Source: Hymenobacter taeanensis
Lineage (GTDB): Bacteria; Bacteroidota; Bacteroidia; Cytophagales; Hymenobacteraceae
DNA: 64,000 nt
NCBI RefSeq assembly: GCF_013137895.1
Contig: NZ_CP053538.1
Location: 3,131,001 to 3,195,000, forward strand
Direction: 5' to 3'
The notes under the pieces are model-generated. The model was given only the letters and a program-made list of their open reading frames with translations, made no database searches and was not told the DNA's origin. Below are positions 37,739-47,293 of this stretch, in pieces; the first letter of the stretch is position 1, and every line of letters starts with the position of its first letter. The position numbers and the translations under genes were made by a program.

Positions 37739-38434
37739 CTATTGCTTCTCTTCCAGTTTTTTTAAGCGGTCATAGGTTTTTTTAGAAGTGCTGTACTGGC
37801 GTTCAACTGCTTGCCGCAAGGAGCCAGTGAGGGTATTGTCGCTGAGGGCGTCTTCATAGGCTTTAATGGCCCATTCTTCGCCGTACACGTTGGAGCCAAG
37901 AATGGCTTTTTCGTCAGTGCCCGTAATGGCCGCTTTCACGTCCATCCAGCTGCGGTAGAGCTTGCCTTTCAGGGTAGTGCTGGTCTGCTGCTCGCCGCCT
38001 TGCTCACGCAGAGCTTTGTTTAGTTCGTTGGCAAACATCTGGCTTTGGCTGACGAGCTGTTTGTAGTAACCGCTCAGTTCAGGGTTGGTGCTTTCATCAA
38101 CGGCGCGCTGATAGCCTTCAATCCGGTCGTTTACAAAATAGAGCAGCTCGTTCAAAGTATCGGCCTGGCTGGTACTACCTGTATTGCCAGACGAGCCACG
38201 GCGGCTAAGGTACGTAGCCCCCAATATCAGCAGTGCGCCACCCACTATTTTTTGAGTGGTGCTGAGCCTATTGTAACGAGAAGCTATTTGAGTGCCAGCA
38301 TTTTTGAGTGATGGAGACAGTTTCGAGAACAGGTCGCCGAGATTATCCTGGTTGAGCCACTGGAGCGCTTGGTTTACCAGAGGGCCGCCCGTGGAGGAAG
38401 TAGCAGAGGAGGTGTTAGATGAGTTCTGGTCCAT
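37739..38434 (-). CDS. DUF2383/PA2169-type four-helix-bundle protein
   Basis: A 231-residue protein. The N-terminal 80 residues are Ser/Thr/Asn-rich and include a single hydrophobic segment (KIVGGALLILGATYLSRR, about residues 62-79). The C-terminal 140 residues form a helix-rich domain (LNELLYFVNDRIEGYQRAVD, then LSGYYKQLVSQSQMFANEL, KLYRSWMDVKAAI, EEWAIKAYEDAL) that fits the ferritin-like DUF2383/PA2169 family. The family is often stress-associated and its biochemical role is unknown. It stands alone on this strand. Confidence 0.75.
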   Translation of the reverse strand: MDQNSSNTSSATSSTGGPLVNQALQWLNQDNLGDLFSKLSPSLKNAGTQIASRYNRLSTTQKIVGGALLILGATYLSRRGSSGNTGSTSQADTLNELLYFVNDRIEGYQRAVDESTNPELSGYYKQLVSQSQMFANELNKALREQGGEQQTSTTLKGKLYRSWMDVKAAITGTDEKAILGSNVYGEEWAIKAYEDALSDNTLTGSLRQAVERQYSTSKKTYDRLKKLEEKQ

Positions 38435-38584
38435 ACAGCAATAGTATTAGCAGTGAAAAGTGTTACTGCATACGACCAGCGTAAGAGGTTAGTTAAGCTG
38501 AGCTTACAAAGTGGGAGCTGAAAAGGTGTTTCCATTAAACGTAGACCACTCACGCTGAAAGCTATTCCTGACTACACATAAAGC

Positions 38585-38649
38585 AACAAGCCGCCCCAAC
38601 TGCAGAGGCACCGCTGGTGAGGCGAGGCTTGCAGATAGGCCGGCTTGTT
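38585..38649. repeat. inverted repeat upstream of the DUF2383 gene and downstream of aspA
   Basis: AACAAGCCG (38585-38593) and CGGCTTGTT (38641-38649) are inverted copies bracketing a GC-rich interior. It lies 28 bases past the aspA stop and may be part of its terminator. Confidence 0.5.
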
Positions 38650-38676
38650 ACTCTGGCGGTGGGCCTCAACGGGAGG

Positions 38677-40101
38677 TTACTGAATGAAGTGAGGCCGAAT
38701 CAGGTTTTCGAAGGTGAAAATCTCATCCCATTTCTCCTGCGTGAGCAATTGGCGCTCCGTCACAGCTACATCGTACACTGATTTGCCGGTCCGGAGGGCT
38801 TCTTTGGCAACTTCGGCGGAGGTTTCGTAGCCTAGCACGGGGTTAAGCTGCGTCACAATTCCCACGCTGTTGCGCACTTGCTGCTCAGTGTGTTGCGCAT
38901 TAGCCGTTATGCCTATTACGCATTTCTCGCGCAGGGTATGGCAGGCGCGCGTCATGTAGGAGATAGATGTGAATAGGGCGAAGGAAATCACGGGCTCCAT
39001 TACGTTGAGCTGCAACTGGCCAGCCTCCGCAGCCATGGTCACAGTGAGGTCGGCCCCAATTACGTAGAAGGCCGTTTGGTTTACCACTTCCGGCACTACG
39101 GGGTTTACTTTACCAGGCATGATGCTGGACCCAGGCTGCAGGGGCGGTAAGTTAATCTCATTCAGACCAGCGCGGGGGCCCGAGGAAAGCAGGCGCAGGT
39201 CGTTGCAGATCTTGGAGAGTTTTACGGCAGTGCGCTTGAGCACCCCGGAGAGCTGCACGTAAGCGCCCGTATCGTAAGTGGCTTCAATCAGGTCGCCGGC
39301 CAGCACCAAGTCTAGGCCAGTGAGGGTGCGCAGGTGCTCCGTAACCAGCTCGGCGTAGCCGGAAGGGGCATTTACCCGGGTGCCAATGGCCGTGGCGCCC
39401 ATGTTAATCTCCCGAATCAGCTGGCGGCTGTCATCAATACGAAGTAGCTCTTCGCGCAGGTTGGTGGCAAAAGCCCGAAATTCATCCCCCATGCTCATGG
39501 GCACAGCATCCTGCAGCTGTGTCCGGCCCATTTTCAGCACGTTCCGGAATTCCTCGCCTTTGGTAGCAAAGGCATCGGCTAGTTGCTCCAGGGCCCGGCG
39601 GTAACCTACCAGCTTGTTGTTGAGCGCAATGCGGAAAGCCGTTGGATAGGCGTCGTTGGTTGATTGGGAGCAGTTGACGTGGTTGTTGGGATGGCAGAAA
39701 TGATAGTCGCCCTTTGAGTGGCCCATCATTTCCAGCGCCACATTGGCAATAACCTCGTTGGCATTCATGTTCACGGAGGTGCCTGCTCCGCCCTGAATCA
39801 TGTCCGTTAGAAACTGATCGTCTAGCTCACCCGCAATCACCCGGTCGCAGGCTTGGGCAATGTAGTCGGCAATGGTTGCGTCAAGCACGCCCAGGTCGCG
39901 GTTAGCCAGAGCGGCGGCTTTCTTCACGTAGGCCAGTGCCTGCACAAACAGCGGCTCGGCCTTCAGTGGAATGCCCGTGATATCGAAGTTTTCCATGGCG
40001 CGCAGCGTCTGGATGCCATAATACACGTTTTCGGGAATGGGCCGCTCGCCTAGAAAGTCGTGTTCAAGCCGCGAAGCTCGTTCAAGCTGGGTAGTTTCCA
40101 T
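38677..40101 (-). CDS. aspA: aspartate ammonia-lyase AspA
   Basis: Cytoplasmic enzyme that converts aspartate to fumarate and ammonia. It is 474 residues from the ATG of METTQLERASRLEHDFLGE, which is the normal family start; the frame stays open 43 codons further but those match nothing. GSSIMPGKVNPVVPEVVNQ is the fumarase/aspartase signature, and TSVNMNANEVIAN and QSTNDAYPTA are the other superfamily motifs. The N-terminal DFLGERPIPENVYYGIQTLR pattern and INMGATAIGTRVN point to aspartase rather than fumarase C. Confidence 0.94.
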   Translation of the reverse strand: METTQLERASRLEHDFLGERPIPENVYYGIQTLRAMENFDITGIPLKAEPLFVQALAYVKKAAALANRDLGVLDATIADYIAQACDRVIAGELDDQFLTDMIQGGAGTSVNMNANEVIANVALEMMGHSKGDYHFCHPNNHVNCSQSTNDAYPTAFRIALNNKLVGYRRALEQLADAFATKGEEFRNVLKMGRTQLQDAVPMSMGDEFRAFATNLREELLRIDDSRQLIREINMGATAIGTRVNAPSGYAELVTEHLRTLTGLDLVLAGDLIEATYDTGAYVQLSGVLKRTAVKLSKICNDLRLLSSGPRAGLNEINLPPLQPGSSIMPGKVNPVVPEVVNQTAFYVIGADLTVTMAAEAGQLQLNVMEPVISFALFTSISYMTRACHTLREKCVIGITANAQHTEQQVRNSVGIVTQLNPVLGYETSAEVAKEALRTGKSVYDVAVTERQLLTQEKWDEIFTFENLIRPHFIQ

Positions 40102-40168
40102 GGGGAATTGTTCAGGGTGGGATGCATCTTCTACGCGAAGAATGCTCAAGGGGAAAAGGAATGCACTA

Positions 40169-40176
40169 CAAAGATA
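40169..40176 (-). promoter_or_regulatory. putative -7 element of aspA
   Basis: On the minus strand it reads TATCTTTG, an exact TANNTTTG match, 67 bases before the aspA start. No well-spaced -33 TTG is seen. Confidence 0.4.
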
Positions 40177-40309
40177 CCGGCCTTTTAGCTCAACCTTGTT
40201 TTTGCCTTGTCTGAGCAAATTCAGCTGCAACCTAACGTGCCCCGTGTAGCACGGGCAGCAAGGGCCATGTGAATTGCCTGGGTTACCCTAGGTATCATCG
40301 CACTAATAC

Positions 40310-43147
40310 TTACTGCTGCACGGCCAAGCGCTGGCTAAATACGCCCGCCGCTGTGGCAACCTGCACCACATATATGCCAGCGGCCTGTTGGGTTAGGTTG
40401 AGCAGGGTAGAAGCGCCGGACGTTACGCTTTGGCTCAGCACAACCTGGCCTAGCGCAGAAATTACCTGCACCCTAGCCGAGCCCAGGCTACTTGGCAGCA
40501 CCAGCTGCACCCGCCCGTTGCTGGGGTTGGGGTATAGCTGGATGCCCGCTTTGGCCAGGGGCGCCCGTACTGGCAGGAGCAGGGAGTACCGTGACTGGGC
40601 CGCCTCGGCAGTAGTCTGTAGCTGGGCCAGTGAGGGGGCCGCCAGTACCGCAAACGCTACCACTACTGAGTCGTGGGGGGCTAAGCGGGGTATGGCAGCT
40701 CCCGTAACCTGCGCTACATCGGCACCCAACGGGAAGCCAGCGGTGGCATTGCGAGTACCACTGCTCAGGCTCAGGAATTTCTCGGCAGTAGTAAACCCAT
40801 TGCCCAAATACACTGGGGCCGTGGGGGCATCGGTGATAGAGTATACGCTGGGCTTCCCACCCACCAGGTGCTTAACCCCCACAAATAGGTTCGGAGAAGC
40901 GGGCGCATACACGTAAGCCAAGGCTCGGGTAGAGTCCCAGCCGGCGGTGTTGCGCGTAGCATCCGGCGCCAGATCCCAATCCATGAACAGGCCCGCGTGC
41001 AAGGGGCGGAGGGTGTCGGGAGTAAGGTTGGTGAGGTGATACTCCAGAATTACGTAGTCGCGGTGCGGATCAGCTGCCCAGGCGTAGGCCACCTGCCTTA
41101 CCTGTACGCCCACCGTGCGGCTGCGGGTATCGCCGGGCAAGGAGTCGCGGAACACCGCATAGGCCTCCTGATCGGCGCGCACGGTCTGGTCGCGCAAGGT
41201 GGCGCGCGCCAGGGAGTAGAAGCTCTGGTCTGCTTTAGGCCAATTGTTACGCAGATTGTTGGAAACGCGGGTAGGCGAGGTGGCTACCAGTAGGCCCCCT
41301 TCATATAGTAGCGGTGCCCCGCCTTTGTAGCGTACACCTTCCCCAATGCTGTTGTTGAGGGTTACGTAGCCTAGCTTGCCCCGGCTGGTTAAAGTGAGGC
41401 GCAGGTTATTAGCATCCAGCACCACATAATCGGGGTTCAGCAGCACCGTGGTATACTGGTCTTCCTGGTAGCCGGTGGCGGCATCCTCCAAATGATAGCG
41501 CAGCACCGCCGAGGTATTCAGTGGAACCGTGCCGGCCACATCCAGCCGAAACGGAGTGGCACTGTTGGTAGCCCGCTGTAACGTAGCCAGGGCGCCCGCT
41601 GTAAATGTACCTTGCTGCACTGCAAGGTAAGGCGAGAGCGAAGTGACCGTAATGCGTAAGTTGGTTACCGGCAAAAGCAGGTTTTGCACCTCCGCGGTAA
41701 GTTGTAGGGCATCACCGGGTAAGAATGCGGCTCGGGCCGGGGTGATGGTGCTGCTCATAATGCGGGCGGAGTGCCGATCGGTGAGAGCTACGGCCCGCAG
41801 CACGTTTAACCTGCCCGCACCCAGTTTGCCAGCATACGCGGTGTTGCCTGGCAGTTGGTAGATGTTATCGGCGGTCTGGCGCAGCTGCGCGGCTACTTGT
41901 GCCGCGTTAAACTGCGGAAACCGTACCCGCACCAACGCCGCCGCCCCGGCAACCAGAGGCGCCGCGAATGAAGAGCCACCCACGGCGATATAGTCAGAAT
42001 CGTTGTTGCCGAAGGTAGTCAGAATCTGGAGGCCAGGGGCAGAGAGGTCTACGCGCCGACTATAGGTGGCATTGGTGCCTTTTTCATCGGAGGGCAGTAA
42101 GGAGGCCACCGAGATAACGTTGTTGTAGCTGGCAGGGTAGAAGTCCAGATCATCGTTGGTGTTACCTGCGGCAGCCACAATTACTACATCATGGTTGATG
42201 GCCGCGTAGTTGATGATATCCTGCTCAAACTGCGAGCGGCCTCCTTCGCCGCCCCACGAAAGGTTAATGACTTGACACCCATGATCAGCGGCGTACACAA
42301 TGGCCTCAAAGCCACCAAAGCTGCCTGCAGGAGTGCTGGGGTATATCTTCAGGGGCATGAAACGGCATTTGAAGCCTACTCCGGCAATGCCCTTACCGTT
42401 ATTAACGGCTCCGGCGGCACACCCCGCAACCAGAATGCCGTGCACGCTATTGGCTTCGCGGGTGGCATCATTGTCATTGTCGGCAAAATCCCAGCCCCGG
42501 TAGTTGTCAATGTACCCGTCGTGGTCGTTGTCAATTCCGTCAATAGGGTCGAGGCGGTTATACTGAATCTGGCTCGCCAGGTCTTCGTGCGTGTAGCGGG
42601 TGCCGCCGTCGATAATCCCGATAACCATGCTGGTATCTCCCTGGGTAACATCCCAGGCCCTGTAAGCCCTGATATTCTTAAGGTAGTACTGGCCGCTGGC
42701 AGTAGTAGAATCGGCCAGGGGATCGTTGGGGAGGTATAGTGGCTGGCGGCTGTAGCGGGGCTCTGCATACTCTACGGCGCCACTGAGCAACAGCTGCTGG
42801 CAGGCCTTTTCAGGAGCCAGGCGGCGGTCAAACTCCACTTGGTAGAGTAGGCTTAGGTCAACGGCACCGGGCCGCTTAGAAGCTACCTCCTGCGCCTGCG
42901 GAAACTTTTGCTGCACAGAAGTGGCTCCTACCCCGGCAAGAGCCGTTTGCAGGGCAGTTACAGCCACGCCGTTTGCGCGGGCCTGGGCTGCGTAAGCCGG
43001 CTTGAGCCGGAATATCAGTCGGCCGGGCTCTAGCGTCGTGCCGGACCCTACGGGCGTGGGGGCACCCGGCACCTGAGCCGTACCGGGCTGAGCCAGGAGG
43101 CCTAGAGTTACCCAGAAAAGTAAGGAACAGAGTAAAAATCTAGCCAT
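40310..43147 (-). CDS. secreted subtilisin-like (S8) serine protease with T9SS C-terminal signal
   Basis: A 945-residue exported protease. The signal peptide covers about residues 1-25 (ending GTAQ). The propeptide-like part is followed by a catalytic triad: Asp180 in IGIIDGGTRYTHEDL, His236 in NSVHGILVAG and Ser393 in GGSSFAAPLVAG; the oxyanion Asn is in AAAGNTNDD. A large beta-rich region follows (about residues 450-860), and the last 80 residues (IQLYPNPSNGRVQLVLP, then YVVQVATAAGVFSQRLAVQQ) are a type A T9SS sorting domain. It should be secreted to the surface or medium and digest proteins. It is a single gene. Confidence 0.92.
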   Translation of the reverse strand: MARFLLCSLLFWVTLGLLAQPGTAQVPGAPTPVGSGTTLEPGRLIFRLKPAYAAQARANGVAVTALQTALAGVGATSVQQKFPQAQEVASKRPGAVDLSLLYQVEFDRRLAPEKACQQLLLSGAVEYAEPRYSRQPLYLPNDPLADSTTASGQYYLKNIRAYRAWDVTQGDTSMVIGIIDGGTRYTHEDLASQIQYNRLDPIDGIDNDHDGYIDNYRGWDFADNDNDATREANSVHGILVAGCAAGAVNNGKGIAGVGFKCRFMPLKIYPSTPAGSFGGFEAIVYAADHGCQVINLSWGGEGGRSQFEQDIINYAAINHDVVIVAAAGNTNDDLDFYPASYNNVISVASLLPSDEKGTNATYSRRVDLSAPGLQILTTFGNNDSDYIAVGGSSFAAPLVAGAAALVRVRFPQFNAAQVAAQLRQTADNIYQLPGNTAYAGKLGAGRLNVLRAVALTDRHSARIMSSTITPARAAFLPGDALQLTAEVQNLLLPVTNLRITVTSLSPYLAVQQGTFTAGALATLQRATNSATPFRLDVAGTVPLNTSAVLRYHLEDAATGYQEDQYTTVLLNPDYVVLDANNLRLTLTSRGKLGYVTLNNSIGEGVRYKGGAPLLYEGGLLVATSPTRVSNNLRNNWPKADQSFYSLARATLRDQTVRADQEAYAVFRDSLPGDTRSRTVGVQVRQVAYAWAADPHRDYVILEYHLTNLTPDTLRPLHAGLFMDWDLAPDATRNTAGWDSTRALAYVYAPASPNLFVGVKHLVGGKPSVYSITDAPTAPVYLGNGFTTAEKFLSLSSGTRNATAGFPLGADVAQVTGAAIPRLAPHDSVVVAFAVLAAPSLAQLQTTAEAAQSRYSLLLPVRAPLAKAGIQLYPNPSNGRVQLVLPSSLGSARVQVISALGQVVLSQSVTSGASTLLNLTQQAAGIYVVQVATAAGVFSQRLAVQQ

Positions 43148-43309
43148 CCAGCAGAATCCGCAAGCAACAAAGTTTAAGTACGTAAAATTAACATTTCCGG
43201 ACTCCGAAAGGAGTGCGGATGGTTAACCAAATTTTTCAGCAGATATTAAGTAGTGTTTAGCCATTACTGGTTTTCATTAATCAAGGAAGCTGGGTTGAGA
43301 GTCTCTCTA

Positions 43310-43354
43310 AAACACAAAAAGGCTACCCTTTATCAGAGCAGCCTTTTTGTGTTT
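43310..43354 (-). terminator. intrinsic terminator of the small lipoprotein gene
   Basis: AAACACAAAAAGGCT (43310-43324) pairs with its complement AGCCTTTTTGTGTTT (43340-43354), giving a T-rich 3' side on either strand. It lies 20 bases beyond the lipoprotein stop. Confidence 0.88.
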
Positions 43355-43374
43355 CCAGAATGGAAGTAGGAGCG

Positions 43375-43635
43375 TTATTTAGGCTTGTTGCTGTACTTAT
43401 ACGGCTTACCGGAATCTACCATGCGGAACTTGTAAGGATTGTTACCATTCATATCAAGCCCCAAGCCAATTGGGTTGCGGTTCTTCTTGAATTGAGACTT
43501 GTCGTTGCCGCGCTTAGCGCCTTTCATCTTTACTGACCCATAACTGCTCTTAGGGTTATGAAGTATCTTTTCTTGCGAGCAGGAGGCACTGAGCAGGCCT
43601 AGGCCTATGGCGGATATATAGAGAAATGCTTTCAT
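43375..43635 (-). CDS. small predicted lipoprotein, unknown function
   Basis: An 86-residue protein from the ATG at 43635; codons upstream in the same frame lack a signal. MKAFLYISAIGLGLLSASC is a lipoprotein signal with cysteine at residue 19. The mature part is basic (KMKGAKRGNDKSQFKKNRNP) and ends DSGKPYKYSNKPK. No family is recognised. A strong terminator supports the gene. It is read in the same direction as the neighbouring response-regulator operon but 112 bases downstream of it. Confidence 0.7.
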   Translation of the reverse strand: MKAFLYISAIGLGLLSASCSQEKILHNPKSSYGSVKMKGAKRGNDKSQFKKNRNPIGLGLDMNGNNPYKFRMVDSGKPYKYSNKPK

Positions 43636-43747
43636 GGGAAGAGAGTCTCGGTGGGAGGTTCTGCCGGCGGGCAGCGAGCAACAAGCTCTCCTCATTGTAC
43701 TATTACAAGCCCAAAAAAGATGCAAAATACTTGATTTACTGCTCTTT

Positions 43748-44494
43748 TTACAGGCTCATAAGCTCCCGAAACCGCACCGACTGCTGACGCGAAACTTCCA
43801 CCTCCGGCCCATCGCGTAGCTGAATCTTAAGCGTGTTGCTGAACCAAGGTTCAATGCCCGCAATCCACTTCAGATTAATGATTTGCTGTCGATTAGCCCG
43901 AAAAAAAACCTTTGGGTCGAGGCGGGCCTCCAGGTGCTGCAGGGTGCGCGGAATAAGGGGGCGGTGCTGGTCGAAGTAGATTTGGGTGTAGCTCCCGTTG
44001 ATTTCAAACAGCTTGATATCGGCCAGCCGCACAAACCAGCATCGCTCCCCATCCTTCACAAACACCTGATCCTGGGCAGTAAGCGGGGTGGGGGCCGGCT
44101 CATCGGTGGGGCCCGGGCCCACCAGCTCCGGTACGGCCTGAACGGCCAACTTGGTACGGGCCTTCTCTAGCGCCGCAGCTAGCCGCATTTCCTGCACTGG
44201 CTTAAGCAAATAATCCAGGGCATTTACCTCAAAGGCTCTTAGGGCGTACTCATCATAGGCCGTGGTAAAAATGACGTGCGGAGCCTGATCAAGCGTAGCC
44301 AGCAGCTCAAACCCCGTTTCGCCGGGCATATGAATATCAAGAAACAGCAAATCGGGCTGGAGCTGCCGCAACTGGGTGCGCGCTTCAGCCGCATGACGCG
44401 CTTCCCCTACAATCTGCACGTCCGGAAAAGCCTGTAGTAAGTGGCGCAGTTCAGCGCGCGCCAGGCGGGAGTCATCCACCAGTAAAACGTTCAT
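43748..44494 (-). CDS. LytTR-family response regulator
   Basis: A 248-residue cytoplasmic transcription factor. The receiver domain begins NVLLVDDSRLARAELRHLL with the phosphorylation site Asp53 in LFLDIHMPG and the conserved KPV lysine near residue 98. The C-terminal LytTR DNA-binding domain (about residues 140-245) shows FEINGSYTQIYF and FFRANRQQIINLKWI. It follows its histidine kinase by 17 bases. Such pairs often respond to cell-envelope signals; the target genes are unknown. Confidence 0.94.
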   Translation of the reverse strand: MNVLLVDDSRLARAELRHLLQAFPDVQIVGEARHAAEARTQLRQLQPDLLFLDIHMPGETGFELLATLDQAPHVIFTTAYDEYALRAFEVNALDYLLKPVQEMRLAAALEKARTKLAVQAVPELVGPGPTDEPAPTPLTAQDQVFVKDGERCWFVRLADIKLFEINGSYTQIYFDQHRPLIPRTLQHLEARLDPKVFFRANRQQIINLKWIAGIEPWFSNTLKIQLRDGPEVEVSRQQSVRFRELMSL

Positions 44495-44511
44495 GAAGGT
44501 ATCTTGACAGA

Positions 44512-45612
44512 TTAATAGCTAGTTGCGAGGGAGGGAACCGGTGCCGCAATGAAGGGCAGCTGCAGCTCCGCCACTACTACCTCCGGTTGGGCAGGGTCGT
44601 TGGTGATGCGCAGCGCAGCACTGGCCCCATATAATAGGGCCAGCCGCTCGCGGGCATTACGCAGGCCCACTCCCTCGTGACCGGGTTGGGGCTGGTACTG
44701 CCCCGTGCTCCGTACTTCAATGTGCAGGTTGTGAGCCGCAGGCGCCAGTTGCGCCCGCAGCCGGATGAAGCCCCCCTCGGGCCGCGGAGAAATACCATGC
44801 TTGATGGCATTTTCCACCAGCAGCTGCAGCGTCATGGGCGGAATCTGGACTGGTAGGGCCGCGGGGTCAACGTCGAGGGAGTAGGTCAGGCGCTCTTCCA
44901 ACTGCAGCGCCTCCAGTTGCAGGTAGTGCTCTACAATTTCCAGTTCCCGGCCCAGAGGCACCTGCTCAGCGCTGTTTAGCTGAATGGAATAGCGCAACAG
45001 GTCGGAGAGGTGGGTTATCATGTCGCGGGCCCGGCCGGGGTCTTCCATCACCAGGGCCCTAATGTTGTTGAGCCCATTGAACATGAAGTGCGGGTTGATC
45101 TGGGCCTTGAGGGTGCGCATTTCAGCTTCCTGCACCGACGTGGCCAGCTTCCACTTATCTACCTCTGCTTGTTTGTAGCGCGTGAGGTAGTGCCAGCCGA
45201 AGTAAAACCCAGCCCACAGCCACAACAGAATATTTACGTTGATGGCATACCCGAAAAACTGCGCCCAGCCATGCGGATTCCCATCGGGGGCCGGTTTAAT
45301 CAGTACTATAATCAGCGCCCCGATAATTACCTGGCTGAGTAATGATAACAAGGCGTGAGCAACCAGCAGGCGCCCCAACAGCGGCAGGGGCGGCAACTGC
45401 TCCCACTTATTGGCTCGCAGGTGGTAGCGGAGCCAGTGCGTAATGGCCAGCATGGTAGCCGCAATAGCCAGGGTAATCTTTACCATGTCGGCGGAGGCCG
45501 CACCCATGAAGGCAAAGGCTACCAGGCAGATGACGAAGTACAAACTCCAGCCAATTAGTTGGCAGCGCCAATATAAGCGGGTAGGAGGAGGAACGGCGGC
45601 GTAGGAAAACAT
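44512..45612 (-). CDS. LytS/YehU-type sensor histidine kinase
   Basis: A 366-residue membrane histidine kinase. Four hydrophobic segments lie within the first 145 residues. The His_kinase domain follows with the phosphoacceptor His175 in QINPHFMFNGLNNIRALV, then the ATPase domain with LLVENAIKHGIS and GVGLRNARERL. No extracellular sensor domain is evident, so it may sense the membrane or a partner. It is the third gene of an operon with a hydrolase and a DUF7010-type membrane protein, 17 bases before the response regulator. Confidence 0.93.
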   Translation of the reverse strand: MFSYAAVPPPTRLYWRCQLIGWSLYFVICLVAFAFMGAASADMVKITLAIAATMLAITHWLRYHLRANKWEQLPPLPLLGRLLVAHALLSLLSQVIIGALIIVLIKPAPDGNPHGWAQFFGYAINVNILLWLWAGFYFGWHYLTRYKQAEVDKWKLATSVQEAEMRTLKAQINPHFMFNGLNNIRALVMEDPGRARDMITHLSDLLRYSIQLNSAEQVPLGRELEIVEHYLQLEALQLEERLTYSLDVDPAALPVQIPPMTLQLLVENAIKHGISPRPEGGFIRLRAQLAPAAHNLHIEVRSTGQYQPQPGHEGVGLRNARERLALLYGASAALRITNDPAQPEVVVAELQLPFIAAPVPSLATSY

Positions 45613-45642
45613 AGTAAAAACGGATGACAGCAGTAAACCAGG

Positions 45643-46227
45643 CTAATGGGCCGGCACCGCTAGGCTAGCGTAGGCCTGTCTGTTGTGGCGGTAAGAAATG
45701 ATTAATAATCCGCTCAGCACCAATAAAGAGCAAACCATAAAAACCGGAATCATATACAGCTGCGCTACGGCCAACCGCAGGCCCAGCACCAGGCAGCCCA
45801 CCGGAATTACGCCCGCCATAGCCGCATAGGGGCGGGCACAGTAAAACCAGGCATACGGAAAGAAATGGGCCCCCGTGATTATGCCGTAGGTCATGATAAA
45901 GGAGGAGGGGTACTTGCTATAAATGAACATAAGAAAGGGGAAATAAAACAGCTGCGCAACATTCAGCCATAGGCCTAAGGGCTGGAGCGGATTGTGCGGG
46001 AGGCGCCAGGTGGTGCGCAACACTCTGGAGAAAAGCCAGGCCAGGGGCATTGTAGCGGCCCCTACCAAGAAGGTAATAAAGGCTTTGTGCGCGGGTGAGT
46101 GCGGCAACATCCAGATGAAGGCAATTGCGGCCCAGACCACGCTTGCGGCCACTATGAAATCAAGCCCATTCTTAGCCTTCACCGACAGCTCAAGCCGCAG
46201 GGCCATGAAGTCTTTTTGCAGAAGCAT
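45643..46227 (-). CDS. DUF7010-like membrane protein
   Basis: A 194-residue protein from the ATG at 46227, with about six hydrophobic segments (for example FIVAASVVWAAIAFIWML and YGIITGAHFFPYAWFY). It matches my memory of the DUF7010 family (KAKNGLDFIVAASVVW near the start, FGA-type SYRHNR at the end), but I cannot confirm this. Codons upstream of 46227 run into the previous gene and were not used. It lies between a hydrolase and the histidine kinase; it could be the kinase's membrane partner. Confidence 0.6.
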   Translation of the reverse strand: MLLQKDFMALRLELSVKAKNGLDFIVAASVVWAAIAFIWMLPHSPAHKAFITFLVGAATMPLAWLFSRVLRTTWRLPHNPLQPLGLWLNVAQLFYFPFLMFIYSKYPSSFIMTYGIITGAHFFPYAWFYCARPYAAMAGVIPVGCLVLGLRLAVAQLYMIPVFMVCSLLVLSGLLIISYRHNRQAYASLAVPAH

Positions 46228-46319
46228 AACCACCAGGTGTTTTTCGTGGGAGATGTTGAGGAAAAACGGCAGAGCTGCCGGGGCGGCCCTGCCGTTGAGC
46301 GTGCTCGTAAAGCTGTTTG

Positions 46320-47261
46320 CTACTTCTTGGCTACACTGTTCTGCTTCAGGAAGGCATCGGTTTGGGCAAAAAACCACTGCGTATCATCCCACATCAGAAA
46401 ATGCTTGCCTGCCTCCGACATTTCAACGCGGTGCTGGGGTAGCTTGGCGTACTGCTGCTCAAACACGGCCTTGGTGCCCTCTTTGGTAGAGCCATATGCC
46501 TTGTAGGCGGCCCAGGCGCCCAGCACCAGTACGGGCTGCTGAATGCGGGTTACATCCTGGCGAAGATCGGTGGTCATTAGGTCGTAGTAGGCCTGGGCTA
46601 CGGTGGCGGGGTCAGAAGCCAACGACCAGCGGGTGGCCTGAGAAATGCGGGCGGTATCGGTCATCATGGAGGCCGAGGTCTGGCGAGCCATAGCCGCCGA
46701 CATCTTGCCCTGGCTCATCTGCTGGCGCATGTTTTCGGCCATGGGCTTGGCCTGCTCAACCGTAAGCGAAGGGTTTTGAATGGCGGCCAGGAAGGGCAGC
46801 GAGTCTACAATAACCAAGGGGCCTACGGCTTCGGGCTGGGTGGCGCTCAGCCACAGGCCCATGAAACCGCCCAGGCTGTGGCCTACCACCACGGGGCGGT
46901 TCAGTTTCTGGGTTTTGATGTAGGCCAGCAGCTGGTCGCGGACCTGCTGCAGGAACTGCTGCGTGTTAGGCAGGGCAGGTGTGCCCCCAAACCCCGCCAA
47001 CGACACCACGTGGCACTGGTACTGCTTCTGGTAGTGGGCTACGGTTGCCTCCCACACGGCACCAGGGCACGTAAGGCCCGGAATCAACAACATGGGCTGG
47101 CCCTTACCCACCACCTGCACCGTGAAAGCAGGATGCGCGGCCGGGGTATCGGTTGGGGCAGATGTTGCCAATGCTGGTGAAGTAGCCAAGGCCGCCGTAG
47201 TGGTAGCACTCAGGAGCAAAATGGCGGCACAGCAGGAGCGGAGAGAGGCAGTCAGGTTCAT
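46320..47261 (-). CDS. secreted alpha/beta hydrolase
   Basis: A 313-residue exported hydrolase. A signal peptide covers about residues 1-26 (LLLSATTTAALA). The alpha/beta fold starts with MLLIPGLTCPGAVWE, the nucleophile serine is in VVVGHSLGGFMGL (about residue 129), an Asp follows in the C-terminal third, and GKHFLMWDD supplies the catalytic histidine. It is probably an esterase or lipase acting in the periplasm. It is the first gene of the four-gene operon leading to the histidine kinase and response regulator, with a -7-like element upstream. Confidence 0.85.
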   Translation of the reverse strand: MNLTASLRSCCAAILLLSATTTAALATSPALATSAPTDTPAAHPAFTVQVVGKGQPMLLIPGLTCPGAVWEATVAHYQKQYQCHVVSLAGFGGTPALPNTQQFLQQVRDQLLAYIKTQKLNRPVVVGHSLGGFMGLWLSATQPEAVGPLVIVDSLPFLAAIQNPSLTVEQAKPMAENMRQQMSQGKMSAAMARQTSASMMTDTARISQATRWSLASDPATVAQAYYDLMTTDLRQDVTRIQQPVLVLGAWAAYKAYGSTKEGTKAVFEQQYAKLPQHRVEMSEAGKHFLMWDDTQWFFAQTDAFLKQNSVAKK

Positions 47262-47293
47262 GGGGTAAGGCAGTTGGTGGTTGATTGATGATT

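Noticed and set aside
40102..40230. N-terminal extension of aspA by 43 codons
   Set aside because: The extra residues match nothing in the family and overlap the putative promoter.
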